Shown: piece after piece, positions 35,281 through 43,434 of the stretch
Layout: each line of letters begins with the position of its first letter
Position numbering within the stretch: the stretch's first letter is position 1
From: Paenibacillus spiritus
Lineage (GTDB): Bacteria; Bacillota; Bacilli; Paenibacillales; Paenibacillaceae
DNA length: 64,000 nt
Reading direction: 5' to 3'
NCBI RefSeq assembly: GCF_008710135.1
Contig: NZ_VYKK01000015.1
Coordinates: forward strand, 124,001 to 188,000
Made by a program: the position numbers and the translations under genes
Notes under the pieces: model-generated
Told to the model about the DNA's origin: nothing
Databases searched by the model: none
The model's input: only the letters and a program-made list of their open reading frames with translations

Positions 35281-36480
35281 ATGGAACGGATCACATGGGA
35301 AAGTCTGGAGCCGGACATGGTGTCCTGGCGGCGTTATCTGCATCGCCGCCCGGAACTGTCCGGCCAGGAGCAGGCTACATCGGCGTTTGTAGCGGACAAG
35401 CTGCTTGAATTCGGCCTGGAGGCGCGCCGCTGCGGCGGCGGATACGGCGTGCTCGGCGTGCTTCGCGGCGGCAAGCCCGGCGCGACGGTCGTACTTAGAG
35501 CCGATATGGATGCGCTGCCGATTCAGGATGAGAAGCAATGCGACTATGCCTCCGGCGTTCCGGGAGTCATGCACGCCTGCGGACATGACGGACACACGGC
35601 GATTCTGCTGGCCGTGGCCCGCTATTACAGCGGCATGCGGGAGGAAGTGGCCGGAGAGCTGCGCTTCCTGTTCCAGCCTGCGGAGGAAGTCTGTCCGGGC
35701 GGCGCGCTCGGCATGATTGCGGACGGCGCTCTGGAAGGAGCGGACGCGGTCTACGGACTGCATCTGTGGACGCCGCTGCCGGTGGGCACAGCCGCGAGCG
35801 CGGCAGGACCGCTGATGGCCTCGACGGATGAGTTCTTCATCGAGATTAACGGCCGGGGGGGCCATGCCGGGGCGCCCCACCGGGCGACCGACAGTATTGT
35901 GGCGGCATCGGCTCTGGTGCTGCAGCTCCAGAGCATTGTCAGCCGCAATGTAGACCCCCTGCGTCCGGCTGTGGTCAGCATCGGCACGATTCAAGGAGGC
36001 TCGGCCCAGAATGTGGTGGCCGAGCAATGCCGGATCTCCGGAACGGTGCGCACCTTCGACGAGGAATCGCGTGAACTGATCCGCAGCCGCATCCGTTCGA
36101 TGACGGAGTCGGTAGCTGCCGCCTACGGGGCGGAGGCGCGGATCGAGATGATGATCGGCTACCCGACGCTGGTGAACCATGAGCAAGAGACCCGGCGGTT
36201 CTTTGCCGTAGCTCCGGCGGCGCTGGGGCCCCAGGTGAAGGTTGCCGGGATGGAGCCCATTATGCCTGCGGAGGATTTTGCCTATTATGTCCGGGAAATT
36301 CCCGGCTGCTTCATGTTCGTGGGAGCGGGCAATCCGGCGAAGAATGCGGTCTATCCGCACCATCATCCCCGATTTGACTTCGACGAGGATGCGCTGCTGC
36401 ACGGAGCGAAGCTGCTGGCTGCCATGGCCGACTCCCGGCTTCGGGAGCCTGCCGCTCCGAAGAAGGAAGCGCAAGCTTAG
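35281..36480 (+). CDS. M20-family amidohydrolase
   Basis: A 399-residue cytoplasmic metal-dependent hydrolase of the M20D type, with the motifs RADMDALP near residue 75, HACGHDGH near 101-107, PAEEVCPGG near 130 and the last ligand in HHHPRFDFDEDAL near the end. A dimerisation domain is expected at about 185-295. Substrates in this group include N-acyl-amino acids, hippurate, N-acetyl-L,L-diaminopimelate and indole conjugates; nothing here picks one. Neighbours are ftsW (divergent) and a CBS protein, so a peptidoglycan-precursor role is only a guess. Confidence 0.9.
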   Translation: MERITWESLEPDMVSWRRYLHRRPELSGQEQATSAFVADKLLEFGLEARRCGGGYGVLGVLRGGKPGATVVLRADMDALPIQDEKQCDYASGVPGVMHACGHDGHTAILLAVARYYSGMREEVAGELRFLFQPAEEVCPGGALGMIADGALEGADAVYGLHLWTPLPVGTAASAAGPLMASTDEFFIEINGRGGHAGAPHRATDSIVAASALVLQLQSIVSRNVDPLRPAVVSIGTIQGGSAQNVVAEQCRISGTVRTFDEESRELIRSRIRSMTESVAAAYGAEARIEMMIGYPTLVNHEQETRRFFAVAPAALGPQVKVAGMEPIMPAEDFAYYVREIPGCFMFVGAGNPAKNAVYPHHHPRFDFDEDALLHGAKLLAAMADSRLREPAAPKKEAQA

Positions 36481-36594
36481 GGCGGCTGCGCATAACCGGG
36501 CAGACGCAGGGACAGCCTATATTCGCACAGCCGGTCAGTCTGCCCAGAGAGGGGCGGCACTCCGGCGAATCGAATGCAGGAGGCGTGAACAAGC

Positions 36595-37029
36595 ATGAAG
36601 AGAACCGTACAGGAAATTATGTCTGCCCGTCCCGTTACTGTCACGCTGCAGGACAATATTTACGAAGCTGCCGTCAAGATGAAGGATCACGATACCGGCT
36701 TCATTCCGGTTGTCGAGTTCGCTGACGGCGAGACGCTGATCGGCGTTGTGACCGACCGCGACCTGGTTACCCGCGGCTATGCGGAGAAGCATTCCGGCTC
36801 GACTTCGATCGAGACGGTGATGACGACCGGCATCCGCACGGCTTCGCGCTATACCACTGTCGACGAGGCCGCCGAGCTGATGGCGGAACAGCAGATTCGC
36901 CGTCTGCCTGTCACCGACGACGGCAAGCTGGTCGGCATTGTATCCATCGGCGATCTGGCGGTCCGCGGCATTTTTGCCGACAATGCCGGGGACGCGCTGA
37001 GCGATATCTCGGAGCATCACTTGCACTAG
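36595..37029 (+). CDS. Two-CBS-domain protein
   Basis: A 144-residue soluble protein made of one CBS pair (about residues 8-60 and 75-130). Each repeat has its conserved end: GVVTDRDLVTRGY and GIVSIGDLAVRGI. Such pairs usually bind adenosine nucleotides. No fused catalytic domain is present. Relatives in Bacillus are called YlbB/YhcV-like, with stress-linked expression. It lies 114 bases after the M20 gene and before a clear terminator, so it might be co-transcribed with it. Confidence 0.9.
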   Translation: MKRTVQEIMSARPVTVTLQDNIYEAAVKMKDHDTGFIPVVEFADGETLIGVVTDRDLVTRGYAEKHSGSTSIETVMTTGIRTASRYTTVDEAAELMAEQQIRRLPVTDDGKLVGIVSIGDLAVRGIFADNAGDALSDISEHHLH

Positions 37030-37076
37030 AGACTGAAGCGGCTCCAATGTTAAGCCGCCCAATCAGCGCCGACAGA

Positions 37077-37117
37077 GGCGCCGGATACTCCGTTCCAGAC
37101 GGAGACCGGCGCCTTTT
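37077..37117 (+). terminator. Intrinsic terminator of the CBS gene
   Basis: GGCGCCGG pairs with CCGGCGCC, with an inner CTCCGT/ACGGAG, and is followed by TTTT. Confidence 0.88.
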
Positions 37118-37230
37118 GTGTCTGCGCAGGAGGAAGAAACGGGAGCCCGGCTTGCAGGCTTGCGCATATTTTTCCAGCAGAGCAGCCAAGCTATTCGGGA
37201 TAAGGAACGACAGGTCAAGGAGGTGCTGTC

Positions 37231-38910
37231 ATGAACGGCAACGGCCCGCTGATTGTTCGGAAGGACCGGACGCTGCTGCTGGATTGCAGCCATTCCCGCT
37301 CGGCGGAGGCGGGGGAGAAGCTGGCCCAGTTCGCCGAACTGGTGAAGAGTCCGCCGCCGTATCATACCTACCGGATGAGCTCTCTCTCTCTATGGAATGC
37401 GGCCGCCCGGGGGTTATCGGCGGAACAGACGGTGGAATGGCTGAGAGAGTATGCCCGCTGGGATCCGCCGGAGGGCGTCGCGGAAGAAGTGACGGAGATC
37501 ATGTCGCGCTACGGGAAGCTGCGGCTGCTTCTGTCACCGGCTTCCGCCGACCGGCTGGTGCTGACCGGGGAGATCCATCTGCTGGACGAGCTGGAGCGGA
37601 AAGGCGCTTCGCAGGAAGCCGGGCTTCGGCGAACCGGTCCCTGCGAGCTGACCGCGGAACTGGGCAACCGGGGCCGGGTGAAGCAGGCATTGGCCCGGGC
37701 CGGGTATCCGGTGCTCGACGAAGCCGGCTACCGGGCGGGAGAAGCGCTGGCGATAAGCTGGAAGCCGGGAAGGGCGTCGGAGCTTCGCGATTATCAGAAA
37801 GAAGCGGCGGAACGGTATCGCAGCGCCAGAGGAAGCGGCGTCCTGGTGCTGCCCTGCGGGGCCGGCAAAACGCTGCTGGGCATCGCCGTTCTGCAAGCTC
37901 TCTCCTGTGAAGCGCTGATTCTGACCAGCAGCACGACTTCGGTCCGCCAGTGGATCGCCGAGCTGTTCCGCTGGACTGAACTTGAGCCTGCCGACGTCGG
38001 CGAGTATTCCGGCAGCCGCAGGCAGATTCGGCCGGTTACGGTGGCGACCTACCAGATGCTGGCCCGCAAGGGAGAAAGAGAGGGCCGGAATCACCTGGGC
38101 CTGCTGGGTGAACGGAGCTGGGGCCTTATTGTCTATGATGAGGTCCATCTGCTGCCCGCTCCCGTCTTCCGGGTAACGGCGGATCTTCAGGCTACCCGCA
38201 GACTGGGGCTTACGGCAACGCTCGTCCGGGAAGACGGAAGAGAAAGCGACGTCTTCTCTCTGATCGGACCCAAGCTGTATGACTGCCCGTGGAAGAAGCT
38301 GGAGGGACAGGGCTGGCTGGCGGAAGCGGCCTGCACGGAGATTCGGGTGCCGATGGCTCCCGAGCTTAGAATGCAATATCTCCGGGCGCCGGTTCGCGAC
38401 AAGTTCCGGCTGGCTTCGGTCAATCCGGCCAAGACGGAGGCTGCCCTGCGGCTGCTAAAGCGGCATGCCGGAGAGCCGGTTCTGATTATCGGCCAGTACC
38501 TGGACCAGCTGGAGGAGATCGCCGCTGCCGCCGGAATTCCGCTTCTGACCGGAAGGACGCCGCAAGGACGGCGGATGGAGCTGTACCGGAGCTTCAATGC
38601 CGGGGAGATTCCGGGGCTGGCGGTGTCCAAGGTAGCCAATTTTGCCGTGGACTTGCCTGCGGCGGCCGTAGCCATCGAGGTATCGGGGGCTTACGGCTCG
38701 CGCCAGGAGGAAGCGCAGCGGCTGGGACGGATTCTTCGGCCCAAGCCGGGCCGGAACCGGGCCATCTTCTATGTTCTGGTCACGGAGGACACAAGGGAGG
38801 AAGACTTTGCGGTCCGCCGACGCCTGTTCCTGACGGAGCAGGGCTACGAATACCGGCGTATCGGACTTGGACTCTTCGGGGACGGACAGGAAGGAGAATA
38901 CCGATGCTGA
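37231..38910 (+). CDS. Bacterial XPB-type DNA helicase
   Basis: A 559-residue superfamily 2 helicase. The N-terminal part (1-180) has the XPB-N/Helicase_C_3-type sequence, including AQFAELVKSPPPYHTYRMSS and a SRYGKLRLL strand. The first motor domain holds Walker A PCGAGKT near residues 206-212, YDEVH with DEVH at 303-306, and the RED motif at 333-335 (LVREDGRE) typical of XPB. The second motor domain has LIIGQYLDQ and QRLGRILRPK. It should unwind DNA 3' to 5' in repair. AAGGAGG precedes the ATG. It overlaps the next gene by 7 bases. Confidence 0.9.
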   Translation: MNGNGPLIVRKDRTLLLDCSHSRSAEAGEKLAQFAELVKSPPPYHTYRMSSLSLWNAAARGLSAEQTVEWLREYARWDPPEGVAEEVTEIMSRYGKLRLLLSPASADRLVLTGEIHLLDELERKGASQEAGLRRTGPCELTAELGNRGRVKQALARAGYPVLDEAGYRAGEALAISWKPGRASELRDYQKEAAERYRSARGSGVLVLPCGAGKTLLGIAVLQALSCEALILTSSTTSVRQWIAELFRWTELEPADVGEYSGSRRQIRPVTVATYQMLARKGEREGRNHLGLLGERSWGLIVYDEVHLLPAPVFRVTADLQATRRLGLTATLVREDGRESDVFSLIGPKLYDCPWKKLEGQGWLAEAACTEIRVPMAPELRMQYLRAPVRDKFRLASVNPAKTEAALRLLKRHAGEPVLIIGQYLDQLEEIAAAAGIPLLTGRTPQGRRMELYRSFNAGEIPGLAVSKVANFAVDLPAAAVAIEVSGAYGSRQEEAQRLGRILRPKPGRNRAIFYVLVTEDTREEDFAVRRRLFLTEQGYEYRRIGLGLFGDGQEGEYRC

Positions 38911-40883
38911 GCGACAAGGCTGCGGAGCTGCTCCGGCTGGTCTGCGCCGCGCATGCGGCGCTGCCTTGGACGGAGGAAGCGGCGGAGAAGCTGCGGCCGC
39001 CGGGCATGAGCCGGTCGGAGCTGACCATCGCCCGGGAAGAACTGCTGGACCAGAGGCTGCTCACCTGCGCACAGCGCCTTGGCGGAGAGCTTCTCTACGG
39101 CATTCCAGAAGGGCGGCTTGCGGAAGTGCAGGGCCGCTTCTTCCGCTACGTCCCCGAGACCGGTCCCGAGCCGGCAGTCCGGATCATCATGCCGGCAGCA
39201 GCGGGGCTTCCGGCGGACCTGTTCCGTCTGCTGCACCGGATTGCCGGAAGCGGGCTTCCGCTTACGGCTAAAGGGCTGCTGCATCTGGGCCATCTGAAGA
39301 AGCTGGCGGCGGGGGTATCTCTCCAGGAAGGGCATCTGGAAGGGCTCGGACTTCGCTCGTCCTATTCGGCGGAGTGTCCGCTACCGGCGCTGGTGCTGGC
39401 CGATCTGCTGCTGACGCTGGGACTGATCCGCCGGCGGGACGGGGTTCTGATCCCGGACCGGGAACGAACCGAAGCATGGCTCGGCCTGGCGGAGCAAGCG
39501 ATGTACGCCCGGGCGCTGGAAGCCGTATGCTTCCGGTACGGCGCTCCCGGTCCGGGGGCGCAGCATTTGCGGGGCGCGGTTGCGGGAGCCGGCTGGCTGG
39601 CGGGCCGCTGGTACCGCCTCGACCGCCTGCTGGCTGCGCTTGAAGCAGCGGGTCTGGGACAGGACCGAAGAGCGCCGGAGCAGCAGGAGCCGGAAGCGGC
39701 CGCCTGGCTGTCCTGGCTGGCGGGGGCGGGGCTGCTCTCGCTGGGACGCGCGGACGCGGACGGCGGGCTCTGCTTCCGCTGGCGGATGCCCTACCCCTGC
39801 TCCGGAAGCTGCCTGCGGCAGGAAGCTGCGCCGAATGAGGACAGGGAGAAGGATGCGGCGGAAATCCCCGAAGCTGCCGAAGCCCGTACAGGACATTTGA
39901 TCGTTCAGCCCGATCTGGAGGTGCTGATTCCGCCGGAGACGCCGTACCGGGTGCGCTGGGGACTGGCCTGCTTCGCCGAGCCCGAGACGCTGGAGAGCGG
40001 GCTCTGGAGCTTCCGGCTGACCCGGGAACGCCTGGAGGCCGCTTCGGCGGCCGGACTCCCGCCGGAGGAGGCCGCAGCCTGGCTCGGCCGTCATGCCGCG
40101 GGCGGCCTCCCTCCCGGCGCAGCGGAGATTATCGGTCAGTGGGCGGCCGGGCTTGGGCGGACGCGTCTGTCCGAGATGCAGGTGCTCGCCTGCCGCGATC
40201 TCGCCGACGCGGAGGCCGTAGCCGGCCACCCGCGCCTGGGCGACTGTCTGGTCCGGCTGGGCCCCCTGCACTTCGGGGTGCTGCCGGACCGCCTGCCGCC
40301 GCTGCTGCGCGAGCTGGCGGCTGCGGGTCTTGCGCCGCCCTCCGGCCGCGGCGCGGCCCCTGTGCCGGAACCGGAGCTGTTCCGGCTCGACCCGCCGCCC
40401 GCTGCGCCGGGCGGCGGGGAGGGCGCGGCCGCCCGGGAGGGCCGCGCCGCAGGCAGCGCGCCGGAAGCGGCGACGCGCGAAGGAAGCCCCGGTGCGGCGC
40501 CGGGGCTGTTCCCGCCGAGCCGGGGGCTCGGCGAAGGGGCCGCCGTGCGGGAGCCGGCGGCGGAGCTCTGGCCGGACCGGGACCGGGTTCCGGCCATGTG
40601 GCTGCGGGAGCGGCGGCGGTACCATGCCGCGACCTCCCGCAGCGTGATGGAGCAGGCGCTGCGCTGGGGCGTTGCAGCCGCCGTGACCGTGGACGGAGAA
40701 GAGCGGCGGTTCGTGCCCGAGCGAATCCTGCCGGGCCGCTGGCGGGTCTTCGGCTATTTTGCCGATGAAGACGGGGCGGAACCCGCGGCCGCCGAGCTGG
40801 AGGCCGAAGATTGGGGCGAGATCGGAATCATGCTGCCGAAATCGCGCATTGCCTCTTCTGCGGGGCAGGGCGATATGGTATGA
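38904..40883 (+). CDS. XPB-associated protein with an XPB-N (Helicase_C_3) domain
   Basis: A 659-residue protein, Ala/Leu/Gly/Arg-rich. A winged-helix-like N-terminal third is followed by an XPB-N/Helicase_C_3-type domain (about 328-475: LIVQPDLEVLIPPETP, LTRERLEAA). Then comes a Pro/Gly/Ala-rich linker of about 80 residues encoded by extremely GC-rich DNA (40320-40560), and a C-terminal small domain (about 590-655) that might be WYL-like. There is no helicase motor motif of its own. Its 7-base overlap with the XPB gene implies that the two act together. The pairing recalls Mycobacterium Rv0861c/Rv0862c. Exact activity is unknown. Confidence 0.8.
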   Translation: MLSDKAAELLRLVCAAHAALPWTEEAAEKLRPPGMSRSELTIAREELLDQRLLTCAQRLGGELLYGIPEGRLAEVQGRFFRYVPETGPEPAVRIIMPAAAGLPADLFRLLHRIAGSGLPLTAKGLLHLGHLKKLAAGVSLQEGHLEGLGLRSSYSAECPLPALVLADLLLTLGLIRRRDGVLIPDRERTEAWLGLAEQAMYARALEAVCFRYGAPGPGAQHLRGAVAGAGWLAGRWYRLDRLLAALEAAGLGQDRRAPEQQEPEAAAWLSWLAGAGLLSLGRADADGGLCFRWRMPYPCSGSCLRQEAAPNEDREKDAAEIPEAAEARTGHLIVQPDLEVLIPPETPYRVRWGLACFAEPETLESGLWSFRLTRERLEAASAAGLPPEEAAAWLGRHAAGGLPPGAAEIIGQWAAGLGRTRLSEMQVLACRDLADAEAVAGHPRLGDCLVRLGPLHFGVLPDRLPPLLRELAAAGLAPPSGRGAAPVPEPELFRLDPPPAAPGGGEGAAAREGRAAGSAPEAATREGSPGAAPGLFPPSRGLGEGAAVREPAAELWPDRDRVPAMWLRERRRYHAATSRSVMEQALRWGVAAAVTVDGEERRFVPERILPGRWRVFGYFADEDGAEPAAAELEAEDWGEIGIMLPKSRIASSAGQGDMV

Positions 40884-40936
40884 TAAGGAGAGTCCACCGC
40901 AAGGTGGGTATTTCATATAGAAGGCAGATGAGGTTC

Positions 40937-41377
40937 ATGAGCGTAGCGGAAGCGCATTCGGTAGACATGGCCGAAGTTCTTATATACGCCTATGAATTGG
41001 GCGATATGATTAACCAATCCGCCGAGGTGTCGGATTATTTATACTGGAAGGAACGGGTCGCCGCAAATGCCGGCATCCAGGAGCTGGTCCGCAAGCTGGA
41101 GCGGAAGAAAGAGCTGTTTGAGGAGACACAGCGGTTCGGCCACTTCCATCCGAATTATCATGAGGCGCTGGGCGAAGTCGCCAAGGTCGAGGCGGAGCTC
41201 GAACAATTCGAGGAGGTTGTCCGTTTCAAGGCCGCGGAGAAGACGCTGGACGATCTGCTGCATTCCATGTCGGAGACGATCGCGTATTCGGTATCGGACA
41301 GCATCAAGGTTCCGGGCAATGATCCCTTGCCTTCCGGCGGGGGCTGCGGCAGCGGCGGTAAGTGCTCCTGCGGCTAA
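40937..41377 (+). CDS. ylbF: YlbF family protein (RNase Y specificity factor)
   Basis: A 146-residue helical protein. The central repeat-like segment ETQRFGHFHPNYHEALGEVAKVEAEL matches YlbF, and the C-terminal Cys cluster (GGGCGSGGKCSCG) resembles the Cys tail of B. subtilis YlbF. There it forms a complex with YmcA and YaaT, with [4Fe-4S] clusters, that guides RNase Y processing, competence and biofilm. Start 40937 is chosen by comparison; an upstream ATG reading from 40811 lies inside the previous gene. A -10-like TATGAT at 40879-40884 overlaps the previous stop, so it may have its own promoter. Confidence 0.9.
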   Translation: MSVAEAHSVDMAEVLIYAYELGDMINQSAEVSDYLYWKERVAANAGIQELVRKLERKKELFEETQRFGHFHPNYHEALGEVAKVEAELEQFEEVVRFKAAEKTLDDLLHSMSETIAYSVSDSIKVPGNDPLPSGGGCGSGGKCSCG

Positions 41378-41421
41378 AGACGCTGGAATCCTATATCTAC
41401 GGCAGAGAGGCGGAAAGAAGC

Positions 41422-41685
41422 ATGTTTGCGGAACGAACCGGTTACATCGTCTGGGTCAGCGACGTCAAGGCGGCGCGCAACTTGGAGAAATACGGCAGCC
41501 TGCATTACATTTCCCGGAAGATGCACTATGCGGTCATCTATGTGAATGCGGACCGGGCGGAAGAGACGATGAAGAACATCAAGCGGCTCTCCTATGTCCG
41601 CAAGATCGAGCGTTCCTACCGCAATGAGCTGAAGACGGAATATGCCAGCAAGAACCCGGACAAGACCCGCTCCTACAGCCTGTAG
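41422..41685 (+). CDS. ylbG: YlbG family protein (DUF2129)
   Basis: An 87-residue protein of the YlbG family, recognised by its start RTGYIVWVSDVKAARNLEKYGSLHYISRKMHYAVIYV and the KRLSYVRKIERSYR end. The function is unknown. It is regularly beside ylbF in Bacillaceae, and lies here 44 bases past it, in one operon. The start is set at 41422; the earlier in-frame ATG at 41362 would extend into ylbF. A perfect terminator follows. Confidence 0.9.
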   Translation: MFAERTGYIVWVSDVKAARNLEKYGSLHYISRKMHYAVIYVNADRAEETMKNIKRLSYVRKIERSYRNELKTEYASKNPDKTRSYSL

Positions 41686-41716
41686 GCCGCGGTTGTCCGG
41701 TGCAGGATGAACAAGG

Positions 41717-41752
41717 AAGCGCCCGGAACCTCGCGTTCCGGGCGCTTTTTAT
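41717..41752 (+). terminator. Intrinsic terminator of ylbFG
   Basis: AGCGCCCGGAAC with GTTCCGGGCGCT around CTCGC, followed by TTTTATTT. Confidence 0.95.
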
Positions 41753-41830
41753 TTGCAGGGGGCAGCGGACGGAGCACCGCCGGGCATGAACGCTGCGTCT
41801 TCCGGCCCGAACGCGTTCGTCAAGGGTACA

Positions 41831-41859
41831 TGGATATCCGCCGTTCATCATGGTAGAAT
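41831..41859 (+). promoter_or_regulatory. Promoter of the gene at 41909
   Basis: -35 TGGATA at 41831-41836, a 17-base spacer and -10 TAGAAT at 41854-41859. Confidence 0.5.
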
Positions 41860-41908
41860 AGGACCATTAGAAGCGCCAGTACCTGAACGCCGGGAGTGTG
41901 AGACTTGT

Positions 41909-42346
41909 ATGCGCGATATTGAAGCGGAAGGCCCCGGCATGAACGATCCGTTCTTTATCATGCTGGAGGGCCGGCGGATTGCGGATGCCGCGATCGCGCC
42001 CCACGCGGCGCGGCGGCTGGAGGAATGGAACCAGAGAGAAGGAAGCCCGGGCCGTTGGAGCGCTTTTTGGCTGTGGCAGTGCCTGAAGCAGAAGCGGATT
42101 CGCGTCCACTCTCCGGAAGAGCCGGAGATCTACTGCATCGATAACGATCTGGTGATCGCCGTTCGGCTGACGGAGATTGCGGGAGAGACGGACAAGCTCG
42201 GCAACGTGTTGTACAAGCTGACGGTCGTCTCTTTTCTCGGCAAAATGTCGGAGGATATCCACCTGCGGGATCTGAGCGCACTGACGGCCCGCCCGCGGAA
42301 CGCGAAGCGCGGCAGTCTGGTGCATACCGGCCGGAAACGGCGGTAG
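41909..42346 (+). CDS. Conserved hypothetical protein
   Basis: A 145-residue soluble protein that I do not recognise. It has a helical, Arg/Glu-rich N-terminal half (HAARRLEEWNQREG), then a strand-rich stretch (IYCIDNDLVIAVRLTEI), then a basic end (RPRNAKRGSLVHTGRKRR) that could touch nucleic acid. The ATG at 41909 fits the promoter at 41831-41859. An ATG at 41940 with GGAAGG upstream is a plausible shorter start. It is a single-gene unit between ylbG and a LysR regulator, without a clear terminator of its own. Confidence 0.65.
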   Translation: MRDIEAEGPGMNDPFFIMLEGRRIADAAIAPHAARRLEEWNQREGSPGRWSAFWLWQCLKQKRIRVHSPEEPEIYCIDNDLVIAVRLTEIAGETDKLGNVLYKLTVVSFLGKMSEDIHLRDLSALTARPRNAKRGSLVHTGRKRR

Positions 42347-42483
42347 CGCCTTGGACCCAGAGGCTCGCGGCCACCCGGCCGCGGGCTTCTTGCATATGGG
42401 AACAGTCCGTTCAGAGCGGCGGGCCGGGAAGTGCGCCTTCAGGTTCGGGACGCGCCGGATTTAGAGCCGCAAGGAGAAGGGGG

Positions 42484-43434
42484 ATGGGCATGAATATACA
42501 TCAGCTTCGCATCTTTTATACCGTATCTGAACGGGGGAGTTTCTCTGCGGCAGCTCAGGCGCTGCACATGACTCAGCCGGCAGTGACCATGCAGATTCAA
42601 GGGCTGGAGGATTATTTTGGCGTCAAGCTGTTCGACCGTTCCGGCAAGAAGATCATGCTGACCGACGCCGGGGAGGCGCTGCTTCCGTTCGCGCTCCGCA
42701 CCCTTGAGCTGTTGCGGGAGACGGACCGGGCCATGGCGGAGTACACACAGCAGCTCTCGGGCCGGTTGCAGCTTGGAGCCAGCCTGACGATCGGCGAATA
42801 TGTGCTGCCCGGGATTCTGGTTCCGTTCGGCAAGGCGTATCCCGAAATTTCGGTAACCCTGGAGGTCAGCAATACGACACAGATTATCGAGGAGATTGCC
42901 CGCAATCGGCTGAGCTTCGGGTTGATTGAAGCCGAGGTGTCCCACCCCGATATGGATATTGAGCCGGTAATGGAAGACGAGCTGCTGCTGGTGGTGCCGG
43001 CAGGCCATGAACTGGCCGGGAGAGAGAATGTCACGCTGGAAGAGGCGCTTCGGTATCCTTTTGTGCTGCGTGAACAGGGATCCGGGACCCGAAGAGTTAT
43101 GGAGGAACAGCTGATGGCCAAGGGCTATGACCCGAAGGAGATCAACACCGTCATGGAGCTGGGGAGCACCGGAGCGGTCAAGTCCACCGTTGAGGCGGGG
43201 CTGGGCATCGCGATGCTCTCGCCGTCGACCCTTCGTCACGAAATCGCGCTGGGCCTGCTCTCGACCGCACGTATCCGGGACGCCTCTTTCCGGCGCCGGT
43301 TCTATGCCATCCGGTTAAAATCTACGCTGCTGCCGCTCCCCGCCGTAACCTTCCTGGCGTTCCTGCGCCAGCATGGCGGGCGGGAACAGGAGGAGGCGCA
43401 GCGGGCATACCAAGGAGGAGACGTTCATGAATAA
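42484..43434 (+). CDS. LysR-family transcriptional regulator
   Basis: A 316-residue regulator. The helix-turn-helix (SFSAAAQALHMTQPAVTMQIQGLEDYFG, about residues 20-47) is followed by a linker helix and a periplasmic-binding-like effector domain (about 95-300) with SLTIGEYVLPGIL and GLGIAMLSP. Its looks favour the CysL/CbbR/YwfK branch (DNA-binding MQIQGLEDYFGVKLFDRSGKK). The effector is not known. AAGGAG lies 7 bases before the ATG. The PHP-domain gene begins within its last 8 bases, so regulator and phosphoesterase are made together. Confidence 0.9.
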   Translation: MGMNIHQLRIFYTVSERGSFSAAAQALHMTQPAVTMQIQGLEDYFGVKLFDRSGKKIMLTDAGEALLPFALRTLELLRETDRAMAEYTQQLSGRLQLGASLTIGEYVLPGILVPFGKAYPEISVTLEVSNTTQIIEEIARNRLSFGLIEAEVSHPDMDIEPVMEDELLLVVPAGHELAGRENVTLEEALRYPFVLREQGSGTRRVMEEQLMAKGYDPKEINTVMELGSTGAVKSTVEAGLGIAMLSPSTLRHEIALGLLSTARIRDASFRRRFYAIRLKSTLLPLPAVTFLAFLRQHGGREQEEAQRAYQGGDVHE

